From UBA2653 sp964572685 (GTDB lineage Bacteria > Pseudomonadota > Gammaproteobacteria > Legionellales > Legionellaceae), in contig CAZNFJ010000016.1 of NCBI GenBank assembly GCA_964572685.1, forward strand, positions 1 to 42,765: a stretch of 42,765 nt of DNA, written 5' to 3'. The notes beneath the pieces were generated by a model, which was given only the letters and a program-made list of their open reading frames with translations, ran no database searches and was not told the origin of the DNA. Shown here piece after piece: positions 42,581 to 42,765 of the stretch. Each line of letters opens with the position of its first letter. Within the stretch, counting starts at the first letter, position 1. The translations under genes and the position numbers were made by a program.

Positions 42581-42765
42581 AAAATCAAAGATGGTTTTTT
42601 GGGTTGCAATGTATATGCAGCTATACCTGACAACAAATTAACCATAAAATTATTAATACTACGATGCCTTGAATGCTCTATTTGACTAATGTTTTTAAGC
42701 TGATCATTCACAGACTCAATGACTGCTCGTTTTCTAAGAAGTAGTTTATCAAATAAAGGCATTAG
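42553..42765 (-). mobile_element. IS982-family transposase, C-terminal part, runs off the window
   Basis: The translation includes LLLRKRAVIESVNDQLKN followed by ISQIEHSRHRSINNF and AAYTLQPKKPSL, the well-conserved C-terminal block of IS982 transposases. It holds the last catalytic Glu of the DDE triad (IES). The frame is open to the window edge, so the N-terminal part lies beyond 42765 and intactness cannot be judged. The IS end and its inverted repeat were not identified. Confidence 0.85.

Noticed and set aside
1..42765. tRNA, rRNA or CRISPR array
   Set aside because: No T-loop/acceptor combinations, rRNA-like stretches or regularly spaced repeats were noticed by eye; a tRNAscan or CRISPR search was not possible.

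Overview
The window looks like chromosome from a low-GC, host-associated gammaproteobacterium, most likely of the order Legionellales (Legionella/Coxiella/Berkiella-like). This is inferred from gene content and base composition only. Housekeeping genes of gammaproteobacterial type (mutM, pdxJ, ruvC-ruvA-yebC, yciB, nsrR, mltD, ychJ, yheS) sit among AT-rich, eukaryote-style or effector-like ORFs. Insertion-sequence debris marks both ends.

Layout. 1-440: the 3' end of a group II intron abutting a broken IS30 transposase. 440-6715: accessory block with a deaminase-fold-like protein, a two-helix membrane protein, a patatin-like lipase, a Rossmann/DUF2520 protein, an SbmA/BacA-type ABC exporter and a short unknown. 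6903-11792: tightly overlapping minus-strand cluster bcp-pdxJ-korA-korB followed by a TauE/SafE permease. 11881-12693: mutM. 12750-22098: a single 8.9-kb gene for a 2965-residue DUF3638-type helicase-like protein, then a small unknown gene with its own terminator. 22218-23465: a decayed stretch with a small membrane protein, an F-box-like remnant, and a CheD-like deamidase interrupted by one in-frame stop. 23445-30311: minus-strand run MMPL transporter, ABC-F ATPase, HI0933 flavoprotein, YchJ, MFS transporter. 30358-32059: an unknown (very tentatively kinase-like) protein and a zone of remnants including an IS3 transposase tail. 32088-35342: mltD, then an NsrR-controlled truncated haemoglobin/reductase pair. 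35520-38348: alcohol dehydrogenase remnant, yciB, and an OmpR-type two-component system. 38353-40660: GlcG-like secreted protein and ruvA-ruvC-yebC. 40766-42279: homogentisate dioxygenase with a Cys-rich secreted protein overlapping its stop. 42348-42765: terminator, a doubtful ORF and the 3' part of an IS982 transposase.

Functional links. The clearest circuit is nitric-oxide detoxification. A near-perfect NsrR-type palindrome overlaps the -10 of the promoter for a truncated haemoglobin gene, which overlaps a 2Fe-2S/FAD reductase gene by 4 nt, with nsrR divergent: a split functional equivalent of flavohaemoglobin Hmp. The most novel material is the giant DUF3638-type protein with a possible N-terminal cysteine-peptidase-like segment, the HxE...PCxxC deaminase-like protein, and the CheD-like gene whose Thr/Cys/His catalytic spacing is intact downstream of its stop codon. 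No rRNA, tRNA or CRISPR array was seen.
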